A stretch of DNA of 64,000 bases from Frondihabitans australicus (GCF_003634555.1 NZ_RBKS01000001.1:1860001-1924000), one strand, 5' to 3'. Shown: positions 32,331 through 41,242, counted from the first letter of the stretch. Numbers and translations are program-made. Notes: generated by a model not told the origin, from the letters alone.

Positions 32331-34109
32331 TCAGCGCTTCGGCGGCACTCCCCCGCCCGCGATGGCCCCCAGGGCAGCCAGCAGCGGCGGCGCGTCGTCG
32401 GGGTCGAGGTACGCCTGGATGAGGACGGCTCGGTCGGCGGCCTCGGCTGCTGCCGTGAGGGCGTCGCGCAGCTCCTGCGCTGTGGTGGCGGAGGCCGTGA
32501 CGACGTCGACGCCGGGGGCCAGTGCGGCAGGGAGCGCCTGCCAGTCCCACCGCGTGATGCCCTGGTAGACGGCGCGCGGGCTCTGGATGACGCGCTCGAT
32601 CGTGTAGCCGTCGTTGTTGATCAGCACGATGATCGGCGTGAGGCCGCGGTGCAGGATCGTGGCGAGCTCGGTCGCCGTCAGCTGCGCGGCGCCGTCGCCG
32701 ATGAAGAGGACGCTGCGGCGCTCCGAAGCCAGCGACGTGCCGAGTGTGGCGGGCAGCGTGTAGCCGATCGACGACCAGATCGGCTGCGCGAGCAGGTCGG
32801 TGCCCTCGGGCATCTGCAGCTCGAGCGCGCCGTACATCGCGGTGCCCGCGTCGGCGATGGCGATGCTGTCGGTCGGCAGCCACTCCTGCACGATCGTCCA
32901 CAGCTCGTGCTGCGTGAGCGGGCTGTCGCCCTGCTCGTCGGCGCTGGGCGCAGGAGCCGGTGCCCCGCCCTGGTCCGGACGGTACGGATACCGCGGCGTC
33001 ACCGCGCCCGCCGGGCCCCGGTCGAGGGTCGACACCAGCTCCTCCACCGCCCGCAGGCTGTCCTCGAGCCGCACGTCGTGGAAGGTGACGGCGCCCACCC
33101 GGGCGCTCGAGACGCCGAGCTCGACGGCGGTGTCGACGTCGAACCCCATGCTGTAGAAGCCGGTGAGCACGTCGCTGAGCACGGTACCGGCGAGGATCAC
33201 GAGCGGCGCGCCGTCGACGGCCGCACGCGTCTCGGGCGACGGGGTCATCTGGCCCATGTAGATCCCGAGGCTCGCGGGGTGCGTCTCGGGCAGCATCGAC
33301 TTGGCGCTGGCCTGGGTCGCCACACGGACGCCCGCGTGGTCGGCGAGCCGTTCGAGTGTGGCCTCGGCGCGGCGGCGGTGGATCCGGGGGCCGGCGAGGA
33401 TGGTGATCGGGTGTCGCCCTGCTCCTGCGACCGCTTCGGCCAGCGCCCGGCGGAAGTCGTCGAGCGCGACCGGGTCGCTCGGGGTCGCCCGGAGCGGATG
33501 GCGGAGAGGCGCCGACGACACCGGCGAGGCGGCGATGTCCATGGGGATGCCGAGGTAGACCGGCTTCGACTCGTCGAGGGCGGCCCGCAGCACCCGGTCG
33601 ATGTCGCGCGTGGCGTCGGCGGCGCGGAGGATCGCCCCGGCCACCGTCACCTCCTTGTACGCGCGGAAGAAGTGGTCGTAGTCGCCGTCGACCAGCGTGT
33701 GGTGCGAGAGCGCGCCGTTCGTGCGCGCCGTCGTCGTCGGCATGCCGGCGATCTGCACGACCGGGACGTCTTCGGCGAAGCTGCCGGCGATGCCGTTGAT
33801 GGCGCTGAGCTCGCCGACGCCGTAGGTGGTGACGATCGCCGCGACGCCGCGGCTGGTGCGGGCATACGCGTCGGCGGCGTAGGCGGCGTTCAGCTCGTTC
33901 GTCGTGCCGACCCACTCGAGTCCGGGCACGGTGAGCATCTCGTCGAGCAGGGTGAGGTTGAAGTCGCCGGGCAGGCCGAAGACGTGCGGGCCGCCGAGCT
34001 CGATCAGGCGGCGGGCGAGGTACTGGCCCACGGTGACGACGTCGGCGGGGGTCTGTGCGGGCGCAGCGGGCTGATCGGGTGCGACGGTCTGGTCGGGTGC
34101 GGCGGTCAT
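32331..34109 (-). CDS. TPP-dependent 2-oxoacid decarboxylase (pyruvate/indolepyruvate decarboxylase family)
   Basis: A 592-residue thiamine diphosphate enzyme. The N-terminal PYR domain has FGLPGDFNLTLLDEM and the catalytic Glu in GTTNELNAAYAADAYAR. The PP domain has FIGDGAAQLTATELATILHR...VLINNDGYTIERVI, the GDG...NN cofactor motif. Members convert pyruvate, indolepyruvate or branched 2-oxoacids to aldehydes. The linker near residue 385 (GGAPAPAPSADEQGDSP) is partly encoded by an exact GAGC 12-mer. It is divergent from an Lrp-type regulator, which suggests control by an amino acid. Confidence 0.88.
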   Translation of the reverse strand: MTAAPDQTVAPDQPAAPAQTPADVVTVGQYLARRLIELGGPHVFGLPGDFNLTLLDEMLTVPGLEWVGTTNELNAAYAADAYARTSRGVAAIVTTYGVGELSAINGIAGSFAEDVPVVQIAGMPTTTARTNGALSHHTLVDGDYDHFFRAYKEVTVAGAILRAADATRDIDRVLRAALDESKPVYLGIPMDIAASPVSSAPLRHPLRATPSDPVALDDFRRALAEAVAGAGRHPITILAGPRIHRRRAEATLERLADHAGVRVATQASAKSMLPETHPASLGIYMGQMTPSPETRAAVDGAPLVILAGTVLSDVLTGFYSMGFDVDTAVELGVSSARVGAVTFHDVRLEDSLRAVEELVSTLDRGPAGAVTPRYPYRPDQGGAPAPAPSADEQGDSPLTQHELWTIVQEWLPTDSIAIADAGTAMYGALELQMPEGTDLLAQPIWSSIGYTLPATLGTSLASERRSVLFIGDGAAQLTATELATILHRGLTPIIVLINNDGYTIERVIQSPRAVYQGITRWDWQALPAALAPGVDVVTASATTAQELRDALTAAAEAADRAVLIQAYLDPDDAPPLLAALGAIAGGGVPPKR

Positions 34110-34181
34110 GCATCGAGCCCATCATGCTTCGACCGAGTGTTCAATCCGTGGCAGGCTTGTTGATCAGAGTGCTCATATTCT

Positions 34182-34193
34182 GGGCGCAGGAGC
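34182..34193 (+). repeat. Dispersed 12-mer GGGCGCAGGAGC, promoter-proximal copy
   Basis: An exact GAGC-form copy follows TATTCT (34175-34180) by one base, so if TATTCT is the -10 box of the Lrp gene, the 12-mer would span the transcription start. Confidence 0.75.
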
Positions 34194-34215
34194 CGACAGA
34201 AACGGTCAGAACGCC

Positions 34216-34662
34216 ATGCTCGACACCACAGACCGCAGGTTGCTCTCAGCGCTCGACGCCAACCCTCGAACACCCGCCGCCGTGCTCGCCGACGCGCTCT
34301 CGCTGGCCCGCGGCACGGTCCAGCACCGTCTCGAGCGCTTCGCGACCGGGCGCGACCTGCGGCCCGCGTCGACGCGAGTGCGGCCCTCGGCTCTGGGGCT
34401 GCCGATGCGCGCCATCGTGACGGCGACGATCCGGCAGTCCGAGCGGGCGCGGACCATGGCGGGCCTGACCGCGATCCCGCAGATCGTCGAGTGCCTGAGC
34501 GTGACCGGCGCCGACGACCTGCTGTGCCACGTCGTCGCCCGCGACACCGAGCACCTGCTCGAGGTGGGGCAGGCGATCCTCTCGGTACCGGGCATCGAAC
34601 GGACGTCGACCGCGGTCGTGCTCGAGGAGCCCCTGGAGTACCGGGTGGCGCAGCTGTTCTGA
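34216..34662 (+). CDS. Lrp/AsnC-family transcriptional regulator
   Basis: A 148-residue regulator. The N-terminal helix-turn-helix MLDTTDRRLLSALDANPRTPAAVLADALSLARGTVQHRLERF is of AsnC type, and the C-terminal ligand-binding RAM domain follows, with ECLSVTGADDLLCHVVARDTEHLLEV. It binds DNA as an octamer-like disc in response to an amino acid. Its gene is divergent from the decarboxylase, which is its probable target. Start ATG 34216; the leader is about 30 nt if TATTCT at 34175 is the -10 box. Confidence 0.9.
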   Translation: MLDTTDRRLLSALDANPRTPAAVLADALSLARGTVQHRLERFATGRDLRPASTRVRPSALGLPMRAIVTATIRQSERARTMAGLTAIPQIVECLSVTGADDLLCHVVARDTEHLLEVGQAILSVPGIERTSTAVVLEEPLEYRVAQLF

Positions 34663-34768
34663 CGCGGTGCGTCGCGCTGCTCCCTTCGTGCCGGCGTCCG
34701 ATGTCGGTGGTCGCACATATCTTCGAAGCGTCCACCTGATCATCGGCCGGAGAACGAAGGAGCACGAC

Positions 34769-35089
34769 ATGACCAGCACCCGCCTCACCTCAGCCTCGAC
34801 TGCCAGCGCCTCCCGCTCGGGCTTCGAGCCGCGCCCGGCCCACGGCCTCTACGCCTCGGCCGGGCCGGTCTCCGAGACCCATGGCGGCCTGACCCTCGTG
34901 CAGCTGCACGACGACCTCGCCCGCGTCACGCGACCCAACGGCGAGGTGCTCGGCTACGTCGAGCGCTTCATGCACGAGAAGGGCGAGCGCTACCGCGCCA
35001 AGAGGTTCCTCCCCCGGCAGCGCCGCTTCGTCGAGATCGGCGAGTTCTGGAGCCGCGCCGACGCGACCGACTGCTTCCGCTTCAACTAG
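34769..35089 (+). CDS. 106-residue hypothetical protein
   Basis: A Ser/Thr-rich N-terminus (about 1-30) precedes a small folded segment, GLTLVQLHDDLARVTRPNGEVLGYVERF, then a basic strand-rich part (ERYRAKRFLPRQRRFVEIGEFWSRADATDCF). It resembles a small beta-rich domain, but I do not recognise a family. ATG 34769 has a good ribosome site (GAAGGAG). A perfect 20-nt palindrome follows and is a likely terminator. Confidence 0.65.
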   Translation: MTSTRLTSASTASASRSGFEPRPAHGLYASAGPVSETHGGLTLVQLHDDLARVTRPNGEVLGYVERFMHEKGERYRAKRFLPRQRRFVEIGEFWSRADATDCFRFN

Positions 35090-35124
35090 GTCGGCGGATT
35101 CGCCGGCGGCTCGGCCCGGTGGCA

Positions 35125-35144
35125 CCCGGCGGCATGCCGCCGGG
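35125..35144 (+). terminator. Palindromic hairpin after the 106-residue gene
   Basis: CCCGGCGGCATGCCGCCGGG is a perfect 20-nt palindrome 36 nt after the stop. No T run follows. Confidence 0.5.
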
Positions 35145-35198
35145 CGACCGGCTGCCGCCCGGCGGGTGCTCCCGGGCGACCGGCTGCCGCTCGGCGGG
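35142..35198. repeat. 25-bp direct repeat, 32-bp period
   Basis: 35142-35166 and 35174-35198 match at 24 of 25 positions (GGGCGACCGGCTGCCGC core). They fill the gap before the next promoter and contain no gene. Confidence 0.7.
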
Positions 35199-35245
35199 TT
35201 GCCGCCGCGCCGGTGTCGTACCGCATTTCAGTCGCGGCGAGCGGT

Positions 35246-35251
35246 TACCCT
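35246..35251 (+). promoter_or_regulatory. -10 box of the membrane-anchored hypothetical gene
   Basis: TACCCT ends 7 nt before ATG 35259. Confidence 0.4.
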
Positions 35252-35258
35252 GCCCCGC

Positions 35259-36200
35259 ATGAACGTCTGGACCGATTTCGTGAACTGGCTGACATCGACG
35301 CAGGGGTCTCGTCTCGTGACCGATGCGATCCTCCCGTTCCTGGCCATCGTCGTCGCCGGGGTCGTCGCCGCGCTCATCGCGCGCTCGACCGGCAACCGAC
35401 TGCTCGCCCTGCACGAACGGGAGGCCGCCGGGGCGAGTGTCACCTCGGTGATCGCCGCGGCCCGCAAGGCTGCGGCCTGGGCGACACTCGGCGATCCCGA
35501 GCGCGAGTTCGCCGCGCACCTGGCCGACGAGGCGACCGTCCGACTGCGGCTCCTGCCGGTGCCCGGGGCCGGGCAGGCCGCCGCGTGGGCGGAGCACGAG
35601 ATCGTCACGATCCGCTCCAACGCCGGCACGTTCACGTTCCAGGCCGAGCAGACCTACGCCGACGTGCGCGACCGCCTCATCGAGTGGCAGGCGAAGCCCT
35701 CCCGGGCGCGCAAGCTGTTCCGTTACGACCTCGAGCGGTGGAAGGTCGAGGAGGACGCCGTCACGGCGGGTGCCGGAGGTGCCGCGGGTGCCGGAGGTGC
35801 CGCGGGCGCCGCGGGTGCGAGCGTCGCCGTGGACGCCCCGGCGTCGTCGCTGCCCGCGAACGAACTCGTAGCCGTCGAGCCCGCGACCGCTGCCGTTCCG
35901 CCGACCGCGACCGCTGCCGCAGCGCCGACCGCGACCGCCATGACCGCTGCGCCGACGGCGACCCACACCTCGGCTGCGGTGCCGGCGCGCGCCCTGGACG
36001 ACAGCACTCCGGCCAGCCCGAGCGACGGGGTGGCGCCCGGCGCGCCGGTGTCGGACGCCGCGGCCTCCGAGGCCACGGCCGCCGGGGCGCCTCGCTCCGG
36101 CGACCGCGACGACGAGCCGACCGACACGGAGGCCGCCGCGTTCAGCGCGCCCGTGAGCGCCGGCCAGGTGCGCCGCCGCACCACTCCCGACGCCGGCTGA
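35259..36200 (+). CDS. Membrane-anchored hypothetical protein with low-complexity tail
   Basis: A 313-residue protein. One N-terminal membrane helix (about 22-44, DAILPFLAIVVAGVVAALIA) is followed by a charged, helical cytoplasmic domain up to about residue 165 (HEREAAGASVTSVIAAARKAAAWATLG through FRYDLERWKVEED). Residues beyond 165 are Ala/Pro/Thr/Gly-rich repeats, probably unstructured. Function is unknown; the topology suggests an anchored adaptor. ATG 35259 is set by the -10 spacing. A GCGGCGCG repeat array begins after the stop. Confidence 0.7.
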   Translation: MNVWTDFVNWLTSTQGSRLVTDAILPFLAIVVAGVVAALIARSTGNRLLALHEREAAGASVTSVIAAARKAAAWATLGDPEREFAAHLADEATVRLRLLPVPGAGQAAAWAEHEIVTIRSNAGTFTFQAEQTYADVRDRLIEWQAKPSRARKLFRYDLERWKVEEDAVTAGAGGAAGAGGAAGAAGASVAVDAPASSLPANELVAVEPATAAVPPTATAAAAPTATAMTAAPTATHTSAAVPARALDDSTPASPSDGVAPGAPVSDAAASEATAAGAPRSGDRDDEPTDTEAAAFSAPVSAGQVRRRTTPDAG

Positions 36201-36224
36201 CGCTGCGTTGCCGCCCGGCGGCCG

Positions 36225-36446
36225 CTCCGCGCCGCGCGTTCCACGGCGCCCGCCGCACGACGCGGCGCGTTCAACGCGACGCGACGCGTTCGACGCGACG
36301 CGGCGCGTACCGGCGACGCCCGTCGCACGCGGCGGCGCGTTCCAAGCGATGCGGCGCGTACCGGCGACGCCCGCCGCACGCGGCGGCGCGTTTCACGCGA
36401 TGCGGCGCGACACGGCGCGTGACTATGCGTGAAACGCGCCGCATCG
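36225..36446. repeat. GCGGCGCG repeat array with terminal inverted copy
   Basis: Degenerate 18-20 bp units with core GCGGCGCGTTYCANGCGA recur between 36225 and 36420, including a 51-bp tandem pair containing GCGGCGCGTACCGGCGACGC. The array ends with 36427-36444, the exact reverse complement of ATGCGGCGCGTTTCACGC found at 51473-51490. The 344-bp gap before tRNA-Arg holds no gene. Confidence 0.8.
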
Positions 36447-36544
36447 TTCGGCTCGGCGAGCGTGGCCGAGCGACAAGAGACCGCCGCCGCGGCCATCGCC
36501 CCGGCCGCCCGGGCGCCGGGGCGTAGTACTCTTGCACCCGTCTT

Positions 36545-36616
36545 CCCCCCGTAGCTCAGCGGAAGAGCACGTGGTTTCTACCCACATGGCCGGGGGTTCG
36601 AATCCCTCCGGGGGGA
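36545..36616 (+). tRNA. tRNA-Arg (UCU anticodon)
   Basis: Acceptor CCCCCCG/CGGGGGG with discriminator A, D-arm GCTC...GAGC, anticodon loop TTTCTAC (TCT), T-arm GGGGG-TTCGAAT-CCCTC. CCA is not encoded. It reads AGA codons, which are rare in this GC-rich DNA. Confidence 0.92.
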
Positions 36617-36639
36617 CACCGCAGAGGCGGCGCACGAAG

Positions 36640-36701
36640 ACCGGGCGCGTTCACGCATCCCGGGCGATCGCGTCGCGCCGGGATGCGTGAAGTCGCCCGG
36701 T
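36640..36701. terminator. Long hairpin between tRNA-Arg and the glycosyltransferase operon
   Basis: Inner arms 36650-36663 and 36678-36691 (14 bp perfect, TTCACGCATCCCGG) and outer arms 36640-36647 and 36694-36701 (8 bp) form one extended stem. It lies between converging transcripts and should terminate both. Confidence 0.75.
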
Positions 36702-36710
36702 GTTCGGCAG

Positions 36711-39245
36711 CTACTTCGACAGCGGGCTCGTCAGGTCGTAGAGCGTGACACCGCCGACGCTCTGCGACGAGAAGTTCGCCTCGACCCAGGCCGCGATCTT
36801 CGAGGCGTCGCTCGAGCCGCCGTTGGAGCGCCCCAGAGTCCCGCCGATGAAGTAGTGGATCTTTCCGGCCGCGACGTCCTTCTCGAACTGCGCGAGCGTC
36901 GGCGATGGGTCGCTCCCGTTGAAGCCGCCGAGCGGCATGACCGCCTTCTGCGTCGAGAGCTGGTACGACGCGGCCGATTCGGAGCCGACGGCTGCCGCGA
37001 CCCAGGTGTACTTGTCGGCGTCCTTGAGCAGCAGCGTCTTGAGGGCCGAGCCGATCGTCGTCGAGCCGCCGAGGAGCCCGCCTCCCGCGCCGCCGCCGAA
37101 GCCACCGCGACCACCGAAGCCGCCCCGCGTCGTGCCGCCGGTCCCGGTGCCGGTGCCCGTGCCGCCGTTGGTGCCCGTGCCGCCCCCGGCCCCGCCGCCG
37201 AACGCGAAGCCGCCGCCACCCGTGCCGGTCCCGCCGTTCGTCCCGGTCCCGTTCTGCGTCCCGGTGCCGCCGAACCCGCCCGCGCCACCGCGAGCGCCAC
37301 CGAATCCGCCCTGGCCGCCGCCGAAGCCACCGCCGCGGCCGCCGAAGCCCATGCCGCCGCTCACCGTCGGCCCGGCCGAGGGGATCGATCCGGTGTGCGC
37401 CGTCGTCATCGTCTCGATCGAGTACGCCGCCGGCCCGAGGAGCGCACCGGTGAGCATCGCACCGATCGTCGCGACCGACAGGGCACGTGTTCCCGGGAGT
37501 CCGGGGCGGCGCGGGATGAGCACGAGCACTGCGCCGACGACCGAGACGACGACCACGAGGTACTTCAGCCACGGCAGCCAGTCGCTCGACCGCTCGAGCA
37601 GGCCCCACGACCACCACGCCGTGACCAGCATGGTGGCGGCGAGGACGATGCGGGGCCACCAGACGACGCTGAGCGCGGCAGCGGCCGGGACGGGAGCGCC
37701 GAGCGCCGGGGCGGGAGCGTCGAGCGCCGGCCCGTCGAGCGGCGGCGCCCACGACGGCGCCCCGGCGGCGGGCGCGGGGCGCCCCGACGAGGCCACGGGA
37801 GCGGGCGGCGCCCACGAGGAGCCAGGCCGGGCCCCGATCGGAGCGCCGTACAGGGCCGGCCGGGGGCCGAAGACGCTCGCGGAGCGGCCGAAGATTCCGG
37901 CAGGGGCGGATGCCGCGGCTCCTGCGCCCTGATCGAAGGCCCCCGAGGGGTCACCGGGCCGGGCCGAAGCCCCACCGGACGCAGCCGGGCCGGACGCACG
38001 CCGGAACCTCGCGTCCCAGAGCAGCGACGCCCCGATGGCGAGCGTGCCCGCGATCGGCGCCGCGAGCGCCACCGTGTAGTACGGGTGGAAGATGCCGCCG
38101 GCGAAGCTGAAGACGAGACCGGTGACGACGAGCCAGGTCGCGAACAGCAGGAGCGTCGCGCGCCGCACGTCGACGCGATTCCGGCGCCCGAGAACGACGA
38201 GCCCCGCGATCATGACGATGAGCGCGGCGGGCAGCAGCCAGGCGATCTGGCCGCCGATCTCCGAGCCGAAGAGCCGGGTGAGGCCGGTGGCGCCCCAGGA
38301 GCCCGCGCCACCGCCCGCCGCGCCGGTCGTCGCCCCGCCCGTGACGCTGCCCGTCTCGTTGCCGGTCAGGCGACCGAAGCCGTTGTAGCCGAAGGTGAGC
38401 TCGAGGAACGAGTTGTCCTGCGACCCACCGACGTAGGGCCGCATCGACGCGGGCGTCAGCTCGACGATCGCGACCCACCATCCGGCGCCGACGACGACGC
38501 CCGCGGCTGCCGCCGCGATGTGCCCGAGGCGTACGAACCACCGCTTCGGCGCCGCGAAGAAGTAGACCGCGGCGAGCGAGGGCAGGATCACGAACGCCTG
38601 CAGCTGCTTGGTGAGGAAGGCGAAGCCGATGACCACGCCCGCCCAGGCGACCCAGCGGACCGCGCCCGACTCGATGCCGCGCAGCGTGAGGTAGACGGCG
38701 AGCGCCATGAGCAGCAGCAACATGGCGTCGGGGTTGTTGAAGCGGAACATCATCACGGCGACCGGCGTGAGCGCGAGCATGCCGCCCGCGACCATCGCCG
38801 TCTGCGCCGAGAAGTGACGGCGCACGATCGTGTACGTGATGAAGACCGTCGCGACGCCCATGAGCGCCTCGGGCACGAGGATGCTCCACGACGACAGGCC
38901 GAACAGCCGCACCGAGAGCTCCATGATCCAGAGGGAGGCCGGCGGCTTGTCGACGGTGATCGAGTTGCCGGCGTCGCTCGAGCCGAAGAGGAACGCCTCC
39001 CAGTTCGTCGCTCCGGCCTGCACGGCGGCCGAGTAGAACGAGTTGGCGTAGCCCGAGATCGCGAGGTCCCAGAGGTAGAGGAACCCCGAGACGACGATCA
39101 GGCCCCAGAGTGCGGGTCGTTCCCAGCGCGGAGCGTCGGCGGGCCCGAGCACGAGCCACCGAGCGAACCGGGAGAGGCGTGATCCGCCGGCCTCGGCGGC
39201 GGCGTCGGCCGGTGAGGGGCGGCGCGGGAGCGTGGCGGTCGTCAT
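36711..39245 (-). CDS. YkcB-like polyprenyl-sugar glycosyltransferase (GT39/PMT fold)
   Basis: An 844-residue integral membrane glycosyltransferase. The N-terminal domain has the GT-C signature: LWDLAISGYANSFYSAAVQAG with the catalytic Asp near residue 57 and NSITVDKPPASLWIMELSVRLFG; about a dozen helices follow. A Pro/Ala linker (about 440-530) contains an exact GAGC 12-mer. After more helices comes a 100-residue Gly-rich stretch with NGGTGTG-type repeats, then a C-terminal extracytoplasmic domain (SALKTLLLKDADKYTWVAAAVG to YDLTSPLSK). It probably moves a sugar from polyprenyl phosphate to a surface acceptor. Its ATG overlaps the upstream GT2-GtrA gene as ATGA. Confidence 0.88.
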   Translation of the reverse strand: MTTATLPRRPSPADAAAEAGGSRLSRFARWLVLGPADAPRWERPALWGLIVVSGFLYLWDLAISGYANSFYSAAVQAGATNWEAFLFGSSDAGNSITVDKPPASLWIMELSVRLFGLSSWSILVPEALMGVATVFITYTIVRRHFSAQTAMVAGGMLALTPVAVMMFRFNNPDAMLLLLMALAVYLTLRGIESGAVRWVAWAGVVIGFAFLTKQLQAFVILPSLAAVYFFAAPKRWFVRLGHIAAAAAGVVVGAGWWVAIVELTPASMRPYVGGSQDNSFLELTFGYNGFGRLTGNETGSVTGGATTGAAGGGAGSWGATGLTRLFGSEIGGQIAWLLPAALIVMIAGLVVLGRRNRVDVRRATLLLFATWLVVTGLVFSFAGGIFHPYYTVALAAPIAGTLAIGASLLWDARFRRASGPAASGGASARPGDPSGAFDQGAGAAASAPAGIFGRSASVFGPRPALYGAPIGARPGSSWAPPAPVASSGRPAPAAGAPSWAPPLDGPALDAPAPALGAPVPAAAALSVVWWPRIVLAATMLVTAWWSWGLLERSSDWLPWLKYLVVVVSVVGAVLVLIPRRPGLPGTRALSVATIGAMLTGALLGPAAYSIETMTTAHTGSIPSAGPTVSGGMGFGGRGGGFGGGQGGFGGARGGAGGFGGTGTQNGTGTNGGTGTGGGGFAFGGGAGGGTGTNGGTGTGTGTGGTTRGGFGGRGGFGGGAGGGLLGGSTTIGSALKTLLLKDADKYTWVAAAVGSESAASYQLSTQKAVMPLGGFNGSDPSPTLAQFEKDVAAGKIHYFIGGTLGRSNGGSSDASKIAAWVEANFSSQSVGGVTLYDLTSPLSK

Positions 39246-40543
39246 CGCTGACTCGCTTTCGTCGGTTCGTGGTCGTGGTCGGGCGCGGAAGGCACAGAGG
39301 CCAGAGGTGGCAGAGGGGGCGCAGGAGCAGCGGCAGACCCGCCCGCCCGGGGCGCCGACCGCGCCTGACGCCGGAACACCCACAGCCGCAGCAGCACGAA
39401 TCGCACCACGGTCGCCACGAGGTTCGCGATCGTCAGCACGACGAGATGCACGTGCGGGCTCGCACCAGGAGACACCGCGTGCAGCCCGACCAGCGAGCCG
39501 GCGGTGATCACCCAGGCGATGCCGAAGACGATGAGTCCCTGCGCCTGGTGCTTGACGGCTCCTGCTCCCCCGCGCACGCCGAAGGTGAAGCGCCGGTTCG
39601 CCGCGGTGTTCGCGATCGTGGTCACGAGCAGCGCGAGGAAGTTCGCTACCTGAGCCGGCATGGCCTGCTGCAGCAGAAGGTAGACGAGCGCGTAGGCCGC
39701 GGTCGACAGGATGCCGACGGCGCCGAAGCGGACGACCTGACCGAAGAACGTGGGCGGTCGGGGCGGGTCGTAGGGGCGTCGGCCGATCTCGTCGTAGACG
39801 GCGCCGACGGGGATCCTGCCGCTCGCGATGCCCGTGGCCACCCGGTAGAGGCCCTGCAGGTCGGCCTTCGCCGTCGCGACGATGTCGACGGACGACTGCG
39901 GGTCGTCGATCCAGTCGACCGGCACCTCATGGATGCGCAGGCCCGACCGCTCGGCGAGAATGAGCAGCTCGGTGTCGAAGAACCAGCCGGTGTCTTCGAC
40001 GAGCGGCAGGATCCGGGCGGCGACGTCCGCTCGGATCGCCTTGAACCCGCACTGCGCGTCGCTGAACGAGACCCCCATCGTCTGCCGCAGGATCACGTTG
40101 TAGCTGCGGGAGATGAACTCGCGCTTGCCGCCCCGGGTGACACGGGAGGAAGCGCTGAGGCGCGTGCCGATCGCGAGGTCGGAGTGCCCGGTGAGAAGGG
40201 GCGCCACGAGGGGCCCGAGGGCCGAGAGATCGGTCGAGAGGTCTTCGTCGACGTACACGAGGACTCGCGCGGGAGACGCCGACCACACCGCCTTGAGAGC
40301 GCGTCCTCGGCCCTTCTCGGCGAGGTGGACGGCGGTGACGCCGTCGAGGTGACGGGCCAGGTGGTCGGCGATGTACGGCGTCTCGTCGGTCGACGCGTTG
40401 TCGGCGATGGTGATCCGCCATGTCTCACGGAACGAGCGCCGCAGGAAGTCGTGCAGGGCCAGGATGCTGCGCTCGAGAGTCGCCTGCTCGTTGTAGACGG
40501 GCACGACGATGTCGAGGTCGAGGGGCGCGGTCGGGTCGGACAT
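39242..40543 (-). CDS. GT2 glycosyltransferase fused to a GtrA-like domain (YkcC-like)
   Basis: A 433-residue fusion. The GT2 domain (about 1-245) has DLDIVVPVYNEQATLERSI, NASTDETPYIAD, the DED motif VYVDEDLSTDLSAL and QCGFKAIRA, typical of dolichyl/polyprenyl-phosphate sugar synthases. The C-terminal GtrA domain (about 265-400) has four membrane helices (FFGQVVRFGAVGILSTAAYA, ANFLALLVTTIANTAANRRFTFG) used for flipping or holding the lipid-linked sugar. The product likely supplies the coupled YkcB-like enzyme. ATG 40543 is preferred; ATG 40555 is in frame upstream. The C-terminal tail contains an exact GAGC 12-mer. Confidence 0.9.
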   Translation of the reverse strand: MSDPTAPLDLDIVVPVYNEQATLERSILALHDFLRRSFRETWRITIADNASTDETPYIADHLARHLDGVTAVHLAEKGRGRALKAVWSASPARVLVYVDEDLSTDLSALGPLVAPLLTGHSDLAIGTRLSASSRVTRGGKREFISRSYNVILRQTMGVSFSDAQCGFKAIRADVAARILPLVEDTGWFFDTELLILAERSGLRIHEVPVDWIDDPQSSVDIVATAKADLQGLYRVATGIASGRIPVGAVYDEIGRRPYDPPRPPTFFGQVVRFGAVGILSTAAYALVYLLLQQAMPAQVANFLALLVTTIANTAANRRFTFGVRGGAGAVKHQAQGLIVFGIAWVITAGSLVGLHAVSPGASPHVHLVVLTIANLVATVVRFVLLRLWVFRRQARSAPRAGGSAAAPAPPLPPLASVPSAPDHDHEPTKASQR

Positions 40544-40599
40544 GCACACCAGCATTCGGGACGACTCCATGAGCGCCGCCGACGAATCCGATGAACTCC

Positions 40600-40899
40600 C
40601 TATGAGACCGGGGAAGGCGTGGCGGCGGGGCTCTCCATCGTCAGGTGGTCGGCGACAGCGCGCAGGAGCTGAGGCACGCTCGGCGCGCCCTTCGCCCGAA
40701 ACAGCTCCGTGCCGTCCTCGTCGGTCAGCACGATCGTCGGCGTCGACCGGATCGCGAGCTCTTCGGCGCGGTCGGGGTGCGCCGCGACGTCGAACTCGGC
40801 GGTGACCAGCGCCGGCACGAGACGCTCGGCCTCCGCGACGGCGGCCCGTGCTGCGTGGCACGGGCCGCAGAACGCGGAGGTGTAGAGCTCGAGCTTCAT
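40600..40899 (-). CDS. Thioredoxin-like protein with CGPC active site
   Basis: A 99-residue protein of minimal thioredoxin fold, MKLELYTSAFCGPCHAARAA, with the CGPC dithiol at residues 11-14 and the cis-Pro loop IRSTPTIVL. It is shorter than standard thioredoxin and lacks a signal peptide, so it is a cytoplasmic disulphide reductase of glutaredoxin or small-thioredoxin type. It lies 56 bp upstream of the GT2-GtrA gene and may be cotranscribed. Confidence 0.85.
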   Translation of the reverse strand: MKLELYTSAFCGPCHAARAAVAEAERLVPALVTAEFDVAAHPDRAEELAIRSTPTIVLTDEDGTELFRAKGAPSVPQLLRAVADHLTMESPAATPSPVS

Positions 40900-40947
40900 G
40901 AGGGGGTCAACGCTCGGCAGGGCGGGGGTGTTCCCCGCTCCTGCGCC

Positions 40948-41229
40948 CTAGTTCGTGGATTCGCGACGGTCTTCCGGGGCCTCGACCGGGTCGGAGTCGG
41001 TCACGTCGAGCTCGTAGTGCACCTGCAGCTGGTCGCCGACCATCTTGGCGCTCGTCGCGAGGTAGGCGATCTGCGTCTCGGTGCCGTCGATCAGCACGAA
41101 GTCGGTGATCTCGTCGTCGTACGTGCCGTTCGTCGACACGCGCTTGTCGGTGCGGCCGTCGCTCGGCCCGCCGTCGAAGAACACGACGTACTCGGAGCCT
41201 TCGTCGATGGTCAGCCTCTTGTCATTCAT
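40948..41229 (-). CDS. 93-residue hypothetical protein
   Basis: A small acidic protein, MNDKRLTIDEGSEYVVFFDG at the start, with alternating strands (ITDFVLIDGTETQIAYLATSAKMVGDQLQVHYELDV) and a charged tail. It resembles a single beta-sheet domain; family and function are unknown. ATG 41229 has TAGACC 7 nt upstream. Its stop codon overlaps the last base of an exact GAGC 12-mer (40937-40948). Confidence 0.68.
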   Translation of the reverse strand: MNDKRLTIDEGSEYVVFFDGGPSDGRTDKRVSTNGTYDDEITDFVLIDGTETQIAYLATSAKMVGDQLQVHYELDVTDSDPVEAPEDRRESTN

Positions 41230-41236
41230 GACGACA

Positions 41237-41242
41237 GGTCTA
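41237..41242 (-). promoter_or_regulatory. -10 box of the 93-residue gene
   Basis: TAGACC on the minus strand ends 7 nt before ATG 41229. Confidence 0.35.

Noticed and set aside
36225-36446. CRISPR array
   Set aside because: The repeat units are degenerate, spacing is irregular and there are no unique spacers or cas genes.
36711-39245. Glycine-rich section of the YkcB-like protein as a cell-wall or PE_PGRS-like gene
   Set aside because: The Gly-rich stretch is one linker inside a clear GT39-type membrane enzyme and the reading frame is continuous.
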